Assembly: GCA_031292035.1 (NCBI GenBank) | Contig: JARLHX010000044.1 | Location: forward strand, 1 to 64,000 | DNA length: 64,000 nucleotides | Origin: Negativicutes bacterium | GTDB lineage: Bacteria > Bacillota_C > Negativicutes > Sporomusales_B > JARLHX01 | Direction of reading: 5' to 3' | Shown: in pieces, positions 16,452 to 24,995 of the stretch | Layout: every line of letters starts with the position of its first letter | How positions within the stretch are numbered: the stretch's first letter is position 1 | Notes under the pieces: generated by a model | What the model was told of the DNA's origin: nothing | Database searches by the model: none | What the model saw: the letters and a program-made list of their open reading frames with translations, nothing else | Position numbers and translations under genes: made by a program

Positions 16452-17396
16452 GTGGGGGACATGATCAGCTGGTTGATTTCCGGCCCGTTTGTTTATTTTT
16501 CGGTCTTGGTATTCGTCGTGGCTACGGTGAAGAAAATCATTGCAATTTTGCGATTGCCCCGGCATCTGCGGTGGGATTTGTACCCTATCGCTCATGAGGG
16601 GCCGGCAGGTTCAAATTTTCAAAAGATCGAGTTTTGGCAGTCGCCGCCACCTTTTTCGCTGGCCTATGAGCTGGCGGAGATGGGGCAGGAGATTATGCTA
16701 CTGAAAAAAACCTTTTTGTACAACCGTCGGGTATGGAATTTTTCGTTTCCGATGCATATGGGTTTTTATCTGATGATTGTCTGGTGGGCGCTGCTCAAAG
16801 GGGGCGCACTGATCGAGGTGATCACAGGACTAAAAATTTCTGCCGCGTCGACCATTTTCTGGGCTCAGGCCCTCAATGCCATCACCGTTGTTGTCGGTGC
16901 CACCGGTCTGGTCGCCGGGCTGTACGGCACCCTCGGTCTGCTGTGGCTGCGTTATACTGATGAGGACCTGAGGGACTTCGCCTCTCCGGTTACCTTTTTG
17001 AACCTTTATTTAATTATTGCTCTGTTTGGTGTGGGGCTGGCCGCCTTTATCCTGGCCGATCCCTCCTTCGCCGTGGCGCGGAGCTATGTGGCATCGCTGA
17101 TTGTTTTTCGGCCAATCGCCGTCACTCATCCTTTGATGCTGCTGGAAATACTGCTTGTCGGCGTCTTCCTTATTTATCTGCCGTTCAGCCGGATGCTGCA
17201 TTTTGCGGCCAAGTATTTCTTCTATCATAATATCATGTGGGACGACGAGCCTCTGGTGGTCGGCAGCAACCTTGACAAGGCCATCGGCGGGTACCTTAAT
17301 TTCAAGATGGACTGGGGTGCGCCCCACCTAAAACCAGGCAGTTCATGGCTGGAACAGGCCACGACCAATCCCACCAAGCCCAAGGAGGGGAAATAG
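16452..17396 (+). CDS. HdrE/NarI-like membrane cytochrome b subunit
   Basis: A membrane protein of about 314 residues related to the cytochrome b subunits of heterodisulfide reductase and nitrate reductase (DsrM/NarI type). It has about six hydrophobic segments with scattered His residues suited to haem b (for instance in FPMHMGFYL and AVTHPLML). It should exchange electrons between quinone and the Fe-S protein encoded 4 bp downstream. The start is GTG 16452, with GAGGAGG upstream; ATG 16461 is possible. No signal peptide. Confidence 0.82.
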   Translation: MGDMISWLISGPFVYFSVLVFVVATVKKIIAILRLPRHLRWDLYPIAHEGPAGSNFQKIEFWQSPPPFSLAYELAEMGQEIMLLKKTFLYNRRVWNFSFPMHMGFYLMIVWWALLKGGALIEVITGLKISAASTIFWAQALNAITVVVGATGLVAGLYGTLGLLWLRYTDEDLRDFASPVTFLNLYLIIALFGVGLAAFILADPSFAVARSYVASLIVFRPIAVTHPLMLLEILLVGVFLIYLPFSRMLHFAAKYFFYHNIMWDDEPLVVGSNLDKAIGGYLNFKMDWGAPHLKPGSSWLEQATTNPTKPKEGK

Positions 17397-17399
17397 GTT

Positions 17400-19001
17400 A
17401 TGAAACAAAAGGTGCGTTTCCAAGATATCTCCAAACCGGTCGATGTACTCTGTCCTATCGACCCTGCCGACCTGAGTCCTGTCCCCGGCTTTGAAACCAA
17501 ATTCAAGCCGGTTAAACCGGAACTGCTGGAAAAATACGACTTTTCCCTGGACGGCTTCTCGGCTTTGGGTTTGCCTAAACCGAAAAGCAAAGAGGAAGAG
17601 GACGCCATGGTTCACAAGTTCCTCAAGGGATTAGAGCAGCTGTTTTCCAAGGAAAACAATTGGACTTTTATCATGCCGACCACCCTCAGTATCGAATACT
17701 GTGTCCGTTGCAACACCTGCAACGAGGCCTGTCCTATTTATACCGAAAGCGGGCGGCAGGATATCTATCGCCCCAATTACCGCTCCGAGCTGTTGCGCAA
17801 GATTTACAAAAAGTATTTCACGCCGTCGGGGCGTCTGCTGGGAAGCTTTGTCGGCGCAGATGTCGACCTTAACTGGCATACCATCAACCGGCTGGCAGAG
17901 CTGTCCTATCGTTGCTCTATCTGCCGCCGTTGCGCCGCTACCTGTCCCGTCGGGGTCGACAACGGCCTCATCACCCGGGAGTTGCGCAAGATTTTCGCTA
18001 TGGAATTCGGCATTGCCGCCGACGGGGCCCACAAATCAGGTACCATGCGGCACCTGCAGACCGGTTCCTCTACCGGCATGTCGCCGGCAGCCTTTCTTGA
18101 TACCATCGAATTCATCGAAGACGATATTGAAGAACGCATCGGAAGGCGTATCAAGATCCCCATTGACAAAAAAGGCGCCGATGTGCTGGTGATCCACAAC
18201 GCCGGTGAATATGTCGCCTGGCCGGAAAACCCTGCGGCTTTCGCTATTTTGTTCGACGCTGCCGGCATCGACTATACCCTTTCCAGTGAGATTATGGGCT
18301 ATGAAGGAGTCAATTACGGTACCTGGTATGATGACGTGCAGTTCGCCCGCATCGCCGTGGGGCAGATCATGTCTGCCAAGAATCTCGGAGTGCGGAAAAT
18401 CGTGGTGGGCGAATGCGGTCATGCCACCAAGGCCATTGTCGAGATTGCCGACCGGGTGTGCGTGGGCGACCTAGCCATACCGCGGGAGAGCTGTCTGCCC
18501 ATCCTGGAACAGATTGTTACCAGCGGCGCTATCAAGTTCGACCCGATGAAAAACAACTTCCCGGTCACCCTGCACGACCCCTGCAATCTAGTGCGGTTGA
18601 TGGGCGTCGTAAACCCCCAGCGCAATATCTTGAACCGTATTATGGCTCCGGGCATGTTCCGGGAGATGCCGAACGCCGGTCTGATGAACTATTGCTGCGG
18701 CGGTGGCAGCGGCTTCGCCATCAACAGTTCTTACAATTTCCCCGAGTGGCGGGATAATATCTCCAGCCGGATGAAAGCCAAGCAAGTCCTGGAGGCCTTT
18801 TCCGACTGTCTCGACCCGGCCATCCCCAAATACTACTGTGCCCCTTGCTCCAACTGCAAAGGTGCGGCCCGGGATTCCCTGCTCGGCCACTACGGCTTCA
18901 GAGACAAATACAACATCATTTACGGTGGCCTGGTGGAACTGATGGTCAACGCCATGGTGGATACCCCCAAACCCTATATCAGCTGGGAAGACGAATTTTA
19001 G
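17400..19001 (+). CDS. HdrD-like (Fe-S)-binding oxidoreductase
   Basis: A 533-residue soluble subunit. It has two 4Fe-4S ferredoxin motifs, CVRCNTCNEACP (about residue 101) and CSICRRCAATCP (about 172), then two CCG-type domains of the HdrB/HdrD kind. The last of these includes HDPCN, NYCCGGGSG and CAPCSNC, which in HdrD-type proteins hold the noncubane catalytic cluster. With the membrane subunit just upstream it forms an HdrDE/DsrMK-like complex linking the quinone pool to a cytoplasmic thiol or disulfide couple. The natural substrate is unknown. Confidence 0.88.
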   Translation: MKQKVRFQDISKPVDVLCPIDPADLSPVPGFETKFKPVKPELLEKYDFSLDGFSALGLPKPKSKEEEDAMVHKFLKGLEQLFSKENNWTFIMPTTLSIEYCVRCNTCNEACPIYTESGRQDIYRPNYRSELLRKIYKKYFTPSGRLLGSFVGADVDLNWHTINRLAELSYRCSICRRCAATCPVGVDNGLITRELRKIFAMEFGIAADGAHKSGTMRHLQTGSSTGMSPAAFLDTIEFIEDDIEERIGRRIKIPIDKKGADVLVIHNAGEYVAWPENPAAFAILFDAAGIDYTLSSEIMGYEGVNYGTWYDDVQFARIAVGQIMSAKNLGVRKIVVGECGHATKAIVEIADRVCVGDLAIPRESCLPILEQIVTSGAIKFDPMKNNFPVTLHDPCNLVRLMGVVNPQRNILNRIMAPGMFREMPNAGLMNYCCGGGSGFAINSSYNFPEWRDNISSRMKAKQVLEAFSDCLDPAIPKYYCAPCSNCKGAARDSLLGHYGFRDKYNIIYGGLVELMVNAMVDTPKPYISWEDEF

Positions 19002-19006
19002 AGCAG

Positions 19007-19038
19007 GCAACCCCCGTACCGCGGGGGTTGCTTTTTTT
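19007..19038 (+). terminator. Intrinsic terminator after the HdrDE-like pair
   Basis: GCAACCCCCG pairs with CGGGGGTTGC and is followed by seven T. Confidence 0.95.
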
Positions 19039-19100
19039 ACGCCGCCCCTTATATAATAAGATATCGATTTAGGAATGTTAAAACGGAAGAGGGGATCAGG

Positions 19101-19988
19101 ATGCTCGATTCCATGCAATCTTCCTGGCGGGGCCAAATTATCCGTCATCTGATCATCGCCATTGGCAGTGTGATTTGCGGTGTGAGCATCAATGCTTTTC
19201 TGGTGCCTCACCACATGCTCAGCGGCGGCCTGTCGGGCGTTGCGATGATTCTGCATTTCATATGGGGCTGGCCAATCGGTGCAATGGTCGCTTTGTTCAA
19301 TTTGCCGCTGATGTACGCCGCCTATCGTCTGATGGATAAGGGTTATTTTTTCAGCGCCATGTACGGCATGCTGATTTTCAGCGTGGCCATCGACGCTACC
19401 CGTGGTCTGGCTGACCTGAATGTGGTTGACGATATCATGCTGGCGGCGATTTACGGCGGCGTCATTTCAGGCATCGGCTCCGGGCTGGTATTTAGGGTCA
19501 ACGCCAGTTCGGGCGGGACAGATACCATCGCCGCCCTGCTTAAGAAATATTATGCTTTCAATGTCAGCTTTGTGGGGTTTGCCATCAATTGTGTGCTGAT
19601 GACCATCGCCGCCTTTCTGTTCGGCTTCAAGCCGGCGATGTACACCCTGCTGTCGATGTATGTCGGGGCCAATGTGATCGACCGGGTGATCCAGGGCTTT
19701 AACACCAAGAAAACGGTGACCATCATTTCCGACAACGCCGAGGAAATTGCCGAAGCCATCATGCACGAAGTCGGCCGGGGTGTGACCTTTCTCCACGGCG
19801 AAGGCGGCTTTACCCGCGATGACAAAAGGGTGCTGTTCGTGGTGGTGACCCTGATTCAGATGGCGAAGATCAAACCGATCGTCAACGCCGTTGACCCCTG
19901 CGCGTTTATGATCGTCCAGGACGCTGTGGAGGTGCTGGGACATGGATTTACTTTGCCGCATACCAAGAAAGACCCGGCCGACGGATAA
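19101..19988 (+). CDS. YitT family membrane protein
   Basis: A 295-residue protein with five or six N-terminal membrane segments (DUF161/YitT_membrane, with ISxGGTDTIA seen as SSGGTDTIAALL near residue 136) and a C-terminal soluble DUF2179 domain (about 205-285). The family is common in Firmicutes and its transported substrate is unknown. GGAAGAGGGG lies upstream of the ATG. Confidence 0.9.
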   Translation: MLDSMQSSWRGQIIRHLIIAIGSVICGVSINAFLVPHHMLSGGLSGVAMILHFIWGWPIGAMVALFNLPLMYAAYRLMDKGYFFSAMYGMLIFSVAIDATRGLADLNVVDDIMLAAIYGGVISGIGSGLVFRVNASSGGTDTIAALLKKYYAFNVSFVGFAINCVLMTIAAFLFGFKPAMYTLLSMYVGANVIDRVIQGFNTKKTVTIISDNAEEIAEAIMHEVGRGVTFLHGEGGFTRDDKRVLFVVVTLIQMAKIKPIVNAVDPCAFMIVQDAVEVLGHGFTLPHTKKDPADG

Positions 19989-20091
19989 GGAGGATTTAGC
20001 GGGGCACCTTTTCTGATTGGCTGAAATATGCTAGTATTTATCATAGAGACTTTTGTAGTCGCAAAGACGATTGACTTGGAGGAGACTTGAC

Positions 20092-20925
20092 ATGGAACTG
20101 TGGTTTACCGAATTTCAGACTCCTAATCTGGGCTTGACCGTCCGGGTTAAGGAAACGTTGTATATGGGCAAATCGGATTTTCAGGACGTTGCGGTGGTCG
20201 ACACCGAAGAATTTGGACGGATGCTGGTACTGGACGGCGTCTTCCAAACCTCAATCTATGACGAATTTATTTACCACGAAATGATTGCCCATGTGCCGCT
20301 GTGTCTTCACCCCAACCCAAAGCATGTTCTGGTTATCGGCGGCGGTGACGGCGGCTCTGTCCGGGAAGTGGTGAAACATGAGGCGGTCGAGCAGGTGGAA
20401 ATGGTCGAGATCGACGGACTGGTGGTGGAGGTGTCGAAAAAATTTCTGCCGGAGATCAGCGCCGCGCTGGTCAACAATCATCCCAAACTCAAACTGAAGA
20501 TCGGCGACGGCATCGCCCATATGGCCGAGGCGACAGACAAGTATGATGTCATCATCATCGACTGTTCCGACCCCATCGGTCCCGGCGAAGGCCTGTTTAC
20601 ATACGCTTTTTATAAAGATGTCTATAAGGCCCTTAAACCGGATGGTTTATTCGTTCAGCAGACTGAATCGCCATTTTATCATCAGTCGCTATTGAAAAAG
20701 TTGCGGAAAGACATCGAGTCGCTGTTTCCTATCACGCGAACCTATCTGACCCATATCCCCCTTTATCCCGGCGGTACCCATAGCTTCACCATCGGGTCCA
20801 AGCGGTATGACCCGCTCACGGCTGATACGACCAAGCTCCCTGATCTCGGTACTCGCTACTGGAACAGGGATTTGCAAAAGAGCTGTTTCGTCCTGCCGAA
20901 CTTTGTTCAGGCCTTGTTTAAATAA
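20092..20925 (+). CDS. speE: Polyamine aminopropyltransferase (spermidine synthase)
   Basis: A 277-residue enzyme that transfers aminopropyl from decarboxylated SAM to putrescine, making spermidine. The family signature VIGGGDGGSVREVVKH (residues about 81-96) is complete, as is the catalytic region IIDCSDPIGPGEGLFT and YPGGTHSF near the end. ATG 20092 has GGAGGAG seven bases upstream; the frame is open to 20071. No speD or speA-like gene is next to it. Confidence 0.95.
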   Translation: MELWFTEFQTPNLGLTVRVKETLYMGKSDFQDVAVVDTEEFGRMLVLDGVFQTSIYDEFIYHEMIAHVPLCLHPNPKHVLVIGGGDGGSVREVVKHEAVEQVEMVEIDGLVVEVSKKFLPEISAALVNNHPKLKLKIGDGIAHMAEATDKYDVIIIDCSDPIGPGEGLFTYAFYKDVYKALKPDGLFVQQTESPFYHQSLLKKLRKDIESLFPITRTYLTHIPLYPGGTHSFTIGSKRYDPLTADTTKLPDLGTRYWNRDLQKSCFVLPNFVQALFK

Positions 20926-20926
20926 T

Positions 20927-20960
20927 AAAAAAGCTGCCGGCTTGCGCCGACAGCTTTTTT
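20927..20960. terminator. Bidirectional terminator
   Basis: AAAAAAGCTG pairs with CAGCTTTTTT between convergent speE and the aminopeptidase gene. Confidence 0.9.
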
Positions 20961-22072
20961 CATTTCAGATGCTCGGGATTCAGCCCGGCCAGCTCCTCGG
21001 GGATGAAGCGTCCGTCCCGGCGGATGAGGGTGTCGTCAAACCAGATTTCGCCGCCACCGAAGGCCGGGGTCTGGATGCAGACAAGATCCCAGTGGATGGC
21101 CGACTTGTTGCCGTTGAAGGCTTTGTCATAGGCGTTGCCTGGAGTGAAATGAAAGCTGCCACTGATTTTCTCGTCAAACAGGGTGTCTTTCATTGGCTTT
21201 TCGATATAAGGGTTGACACCCAGGGCGAATTCGCCGATAAAGCGGGCTCCGTCGTCGGTATCGAGGACTTTGCTGATTTTTTCGCTGTCATTGGCTGTAG
21301 CCTTGACAATCTTGCCTTCAGAGAATTCGAGGACGATATTTTCATAGGTAAACCCTTGGTAGAGAGCCGGAGTGTTGTAGCTGATGACCCCGTTGACCGA
21401 CGATCTGACCGGGGCGGTGTAGACTTCGCCGTCGGGGATGTTGCGCAGGCCGGCGCATTTGACAGCCGGGATGTCCTTGATGGAAAAGACCAAGTCGGTG
21501 CCGGGACCGGTAATTTCGACCTTATCGGTGCGCTGCATGAGTGCGACCAGGGGGTCCATGGCCCGGGCCATTTTAGCATAGTCCAGGGTGCATACCTGAA
21601 AGAAAAAATCCTCGAAGGCTTCGGTGCTCATGTTGGCCAGCTGGGCCATAGACGGACTGGGGTAGCGCAGTACACACCACTTGGTGTTTGGGACGCGAAT
21701 GTCCAGATGGACCGGCTTGGCCCAGTGCTGCTGGTAGAGCTGCATCTGGGCCGGGTCGACGTCAGCCATTTCACTGATATTATCGCTGCCCCGGACGGCG
21801 ATATAGGCGTCCATGGTCCGCATTCTTTCAGCTTCCCATTCACCGATCAGGGTGAGCTGTTCAGCAGAGGCACCGCGGATCAGGGACCGGAGCAATTGAC
21901 TGTTTTTCAGGCTGAGAAAAGGAATGGCGTCGGCGAGATATGCCTCATCCAGCAGGGCTTTGGCCAGCGGCAGCGCACCGTCGGTGATTTCGATCAGGAT
22001 TTTTTCGCCAGGTTGCAGGTTGGCGGAGTAGCGCACAAGAGTGCTGGCCAGGGTATGGATTCTCGGGTCCAA
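20960..22072 (-). CDS. M29 family aminopeptidase
   Basis: A 370-residue metallo-aminopeptidase of the thermophilic AmpS/AmpT (M29) family, which uses two divalent metals to remove N-terminal residues. The typical N-terminal ASTLVRYSANLQPGEKILIE, the central GTDLVFSI and the metal-site regions EFALGVNP and KSAIHWDLV are all present. TTG start, with GAGGAGG upstream. Its antisense strand is open for 440 codons by chance. Confidence 0.92.
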   Translation of the reverse strand: MDPRIHTLASTLVRYSANLQPGEKILIEITDGALPLAKALLDEAYLADAIPFLSLKNSQLLRSLIRGASAEQLTLIGEWEAERMRTMDAYIAVRGSDNISEMADVDPAQMQLYQQHWAKPVHLDIRVPNTKWCVLRYPSPSMAQLANMSTEAFEDFFFQVCTLDYAKMARAMDPLVALMQRTDKVEITGPGTDLVFSIKDIPAVKCAGLRNIPDGEVYTAPVRSSVNGVISYNTPALYQGFTYENIVLEFSEGKIVKATANDSEKISKVLDTDDGARFIGEFALGVNPYIEKPMKDTLFDEKISGSFHFTPGNAYDKAFNGNKSAIHWDLVCIQTPAFGGGEIWFDDTLIRRDGRFIPEELAGLNPEHLK

Positions 22073-22171
22073 GGGGATTCCTCCTCTAGATTTGCTTTTG
22101 TAATCTTATTCGGGCCGAATGGCAGATAGTCCTTCGCCGGAGATAGGCTTTGCTAAGACGGTACCGGTCTT

Positions 22172-22210
22172 AATATGGACGGTTGACCGGTGGTTCATAC
22201 CGTCCATATT
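22172..22210. repeat. 12-bp perfect inverted repeat upstream of the tRNA operon
   Basis: AATATGGACGGT and ACCGTCCATATT flank a 15-nt spacer. It lies between the 5' end of the aminopeptidase gene and the tRNA promoter. It could be an operator or a hairpin; no T tail. Confidence 0.5.
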
Positions 22211-22250
22211 GAAAGCGGAAATCAAAGAACTGGTAATGCCTGGTCCCTTC

Positions 22251-22279
22251 TTGACACTGCCGGTGGCGTGATATATAAT
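22251..22279 (+). promoter_or_regulatory. Consensus promoter of the tRNA-Asn/Glu/Val operon
   Basis: TTGACA (22251-22256), a 17-bp spacer and TATAAT (22274-22279), ending 12 bp before the first tRNA. Confidence 0.9.
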
Positions 22280-22291
22280 AAACTACGTTGT

Positions 22292-22366
22292 TCCTCGATA
22301 GCTCAATGGTAGAGCACTCGGCTGTTAACCGAGATGTTGTAGGTTCGAGTCCTACTCGAGGAGCCA
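22292..22366 (+). tRNA. tRNA-Asn (GTT)
   Basis: A full cloverleaf. The acceptor stem TCCTCGA pairs with TCGAGGA, the anticodon GTT lies at 22324-22326, the T-loop is TTCGAGT, and CCA is encoded. Confidence 0.97.
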
Positions 22367-22369
22367 AAT

Positions 22370-22444
22370 GGCCCGTTGGTCAAGCGGTCAAGACAGCGCC
22401 CTTTCACGGCGTTAACAGGGGTTCGAATCCCCTACGGGTCACCA
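22370..22444 (+). tRNA. tRNA-Glu (TTC)
   Basis: The acceptor stem GGCCCGT pairs with ACGGGTC. The anticodon TTC lies at 22403-22405, the T-arm is GGGGTTCGAATCCCC, and CCA is encoded. Confidence 0.97.
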
Positions 22445-22447
22445 TTT

Positions 22448-22523
<76 letters not shown>

Positions 22524-22532
22524 AATTCGCGA

Positions 22533-22570
22533 AAAAGCGGCTTGTCGGAAACGACAAGCCGCTTTTCTTG
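22533..22570 (+). terminator. Intrinsic terminator of the tRNA operon
   Basis: A 15-bp perfect stem with a GAAA loop, then TTTTCTTG. Confidence 0.9.
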
Positions 22571-22676
22571 TGGCCGGCAAGAATGGCTCAAGCTGGCTTT
22601 TGCAGGAATTGGCGATTTTTTGGCGAAAGAATAAATTATACGGCAAATTTTGGAGAATATATTCCAGGAGGTACGT

Positions 22677-23135
22677 ATGAATTTCCTTGCTCTACTATTG
22701 GGGGGGTTGGCAGTCAAACAGATGACTGACTATCCTGCCGAGATCCGCGACCTGAGATCGAAAATTCCTGAGAGCGATCGCGACGCGGTTATTAGCCAGT
22801 ATAAGCATCTGCCTGGTCAATCCAAGACCGATTTTAAACAAGCGCTGCGAAATGCCGATATTGTAGCCGCAAGCCACATTCTGGGCCAAGACCTATCAAA
22901 GTACAATATATCGCTGAAAAAGGCTGATGCCGTTGCCGTCCAGCCCGCCAAAACTGAAGAGCCGGCTGCGCCCGAGAATATTATTGATAGGGTAAATAGG
23001 ATTCTGGCGGTGCCGACTGATATTGACCCCGATTTAGTGGCTGAAGCTGCCAAGCGTTATGAAGCAGCTGTTCCCACCAGAAGCGACATGTCAATTACGG
23101 AAAAGACCAAACGACTGACCGATGTTTCGGGCTGA
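22677..23135 (+). CDS. Hypothetical protein, possible signal-anchored
   Basis: A 152-residue protein that I do not recognise. The N-terminus (MNFLALLLGGLAVKQM) is a short hydrophobic stretch that could be a membrane anchor or weak signal. The rest is charged and probably helical, with an Ala/Pro-rich linker (AKTEEPAAPEN) near residue 95. AGGAGGT precedes the ATG at 22677; an in-frame ATG at 22650 lacks a ribosome site. Single-gene unit. Confidence 0.75.
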   Translation: MNFLALLLGGLAVKQMTDYPAEIRDLRSKIPESDRDAVISQYKHLPGQSKTDFKQALRNADIVAASHILGQDLSKYNISLKKADAVAVQPAKTEEPAAPENIIDRVNRILAVPTDIDPDLVAEAAKRYEAAVPTRSDMSITEKTKRLTDVSG

Positions 23136-23144
23136 GATGAAAAA

Positions 23145-23172
23145 GAAAAGTGCTCTTGTAGAGCACTTTTTC
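23145..23172. terminator. Bidirectional terminator
   Basis: GAAAAGTGCTC pairs with GAGCACTTTTTC between convergent genes. Confidence 0.85.
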
Positions 23173-23180
23173 TTTAGGAA

Positions 23181-23825
23181 CTAAAACCCGAGGTCTTCGC
23201 CGATAAGGACGACATTAAGATCGGTAAGCGCCGGCTTCTTGCGGATGATGGTGGTGATGTTGCAGATTCGCGTGGGGCCCTGGCAGTTCATACAGATGCC
23301 GGTCTGGGTGCAGGGGTTGGGCCGGTTGAGCCGTTTGTTGTTGATGGGGGCGGCGTAGAGTTCGATCCGCCGTTCGGCTTCGGTTACATCACGGACGATT
23401 TTGTTGATACCGGCGATAACGATAACTTTTTTTGGCCCAAAGATCATGGCCGCTACCCGGTTGCCGACGCCATCGACGTTGACCAATTGTCCATCCATGG
23501 TCACCGCGTTGCTGCCTGACAAGAATACGTCGCAAGACAGTTGCTTGTGGCGGCAGTCGAGGATTTGTTCCGGGGTAAGGCCGGGCTTGTTGTGGTTGTA
23601 AACGGTATGGCCGCGCTTCTCTAGCACTTCACCGAGCGCAAGGTCGCCGGAGATGGTGTACGAACCGCCGATGCCGACGGTGGCCCCAGCAGGGATGAGG
23701 GCGAGAATTTGCTCGATGGCCTCTTTGCTGGTTTTTACATAGCTGGCCTTGAAGTTGTTTTTGATCAGGGCTTCAGCGGTCTTGGCACCAAGGGTGTCGG
23801 CGTGCCAGGTTTGCATTTCATTCAT
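23181..23825 (-). CDS. LUD domain protein (lactate utilisation, LutC/DUF162-like)
   Basis: A 214-residue protein of the LUD family, typified by LutC and LutB of lactate oxidation. Many clostridial and negativicute members stand alone, as here. VGIGGSYTISGDL (about residue 54) and SGSNAVTMDGQLVNVDGVGNRVAAM are the family core. The C-terminal CTQTGICMNC...RICN has four Cys and may hold a metal or cluster. ATG 23825 has AAGGAGG upstream. The exact reaction is unknown. It is divergent from the K+ channel gene. Confidence 0.88.
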   Translation of the reverse strand: MNEMQTWHADTLGAKTAEALIKNNFKASYVKTSKEAIEQILALIPAGATVGIGGSYTISGDLALGEVLEKRGHTVYNHNKPGLTPEQILDCRHKQLSCDVFLSGSNAVTMDGQLVNVDGVGNRVAAMIFGPKKVIVIAGINKIVRDVTEAERRIELYAAPINNKRLNRPNPCTQTGICMNCQGPTRICNITTIIRKKPALTDLNVVLIGEDLGF

Positions 23826-23905
23826 AGTTGTTGCCTCCTTTTGGGAATTGTGATTGTAGATTAGTTTTCGACACATCGGGAAATTACCCTTTTGAGGTGA
23901 ACCTT

Positions 23906-24907
23906 GTGCCGCTACAACGATTAAAAATTATTTTGGCTATTTTTACGGCGATTCTGGTGATCGGCGTCTTCGGTCTGATGCAGCTGGAGAATCTGTCGCT
24001 GTTGGATGCCGTGTATCTGACGGTGGAGACGGTGTCTACCGTGGGCTACGGCGACATTGTGCCGGTGACGCGGGCCGGAAAGATATTTATTATCGGCCTG
24101 ATTATCTTCGGGGTGGGAAGCACTTACTACACCTTGAGTTTTCTGATCAGCCTAGCGGTTGAGGGACAGCTAAAAAATGTGTTGGGGAGACGGGGCATGG
24201 ATCGAAGAATATCAGCGATGAAAGATCATATTATCGTTTGCGGCGCCGGCCGGGTGGGCTCCAATGTGGTGGAGCGGCTGTTGCATGAAAAGGAATTGTT
24301 CGTGGTGCTGGAGAACGATCAGGCGACCTATGAACATTTGATGGAAAGAAAAATTCCGGCTATTCATGGCGACTCGACCCAAGACGAGGTACTGCTGGCG
24401 GCCGGAGTGGCCAGGGCTAAGGGTGTGATCAGCACATTGTCCCATGACGCGGACAATGTATATGTCACTCTCACCGCAAAAAGTCTCAATCCCAAACTGA
24501 TGATCGTTGCCCGGGCGGAGCGGGCCGAGGCGGAAGAAAAACTGCGCCGGGCAGGCGCCAGTACCGTCATTTTTCCGTCGGTGATGGGTGGTCGCCAGAT
24601 GGTGTCGGCGATGACCAGACCGGTGATTATGGATTTTGTCGAGAATGTATTTTATAATCAGGAGCTTCATCTGGATATTGCCGAAATCAGCGTAACCCAA
24701 GCTTCGCCGCTGGTTGGCTTGAAACTGGCGCAAAGCGGCATTAAGGACAAGCATGACTCCATCGTGGTGGCTATCAAGCGCGGTAAAAAAATGGTGACCA
24801 ATCCATCGGCAGAGGAAGTGATCGTCAGTGGTGACATCATGGTGGTTCTCGGTCATCGGGACGCACTGGCGGCGATTGTTACGCTGGCGGCACCAGTGGG
24901 AGTATGA
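23906..24907 (+). CDS. Potassium channel protein with RCK (TrkA-N/TrkA-C) domains
   Basis: A 333-residue channel of the MthK/Kch type. Two membrane helices flank a pore with the selectivity filter TVGYGD (about residue 44). A cytoplasmic RCK domain follows (IIVCGAGRVGSNVVERL, about 110), which binds a nucleotide or ion, and then a TrkA-C domain (about 250-330). The GTG at 23906 is preferred because GAGGTGA lies five bases upstream and translation then starts just before the first helix. Confidence 0.92.
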   Translation: MPLQRLKIILAIFTAILVIGVFGLMQLENLSLLDAVYLTVETVSTVGYGDIVPVTRAGKIFIIGLIIFGVGSTYYTLSFLISLAVEGQLKNVLGRRGMDRRISAMKDHIIVCGAGRVGSNVVERLLHEKELFVVLENDQATYEHLMERKIPAIHGDSTQDEVLLAAGVARAKGVISTLSHDADNVYVTLTAKSLNPKLMIVARAERAEAEEKLRRAGASTVIFPSVMGGRQMVSAMTRPVIMDFVENVFYNQELHLDIAEISVTQASPLVGLKLAQSGIKDKHDSIVVAIKRGKKMVTNPSAEEVIVSGDIMVVLGHRDALAAIVTLAAPVGV

Positions 24908-24927
24908 GGCTGCGGCAACAATAAAAT

Positions 24928-24976
24928 AAAAGCTCATCCTGACTGGCCGACAGCGGCAACAGGATGAGCTTTTTTA
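24928..24976. terminator. Bidirectional terminator
   Basis: AAAAGCTCATCCT pairs with AGGATGAGCTTTT, followed by T, between convergent genes. Confidence 0.9.
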
Positions 24977-24995
24977 TCTTTAGGTTACATTCGAG

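Noticed and set aside
20807..22129. A 440-codon open frame on the plus strand
   Set aside because: It is antisense to a well-conserved M29 aminopeptidase gene and has no recognisable domain; it arises from the GC-rich codon pattern.
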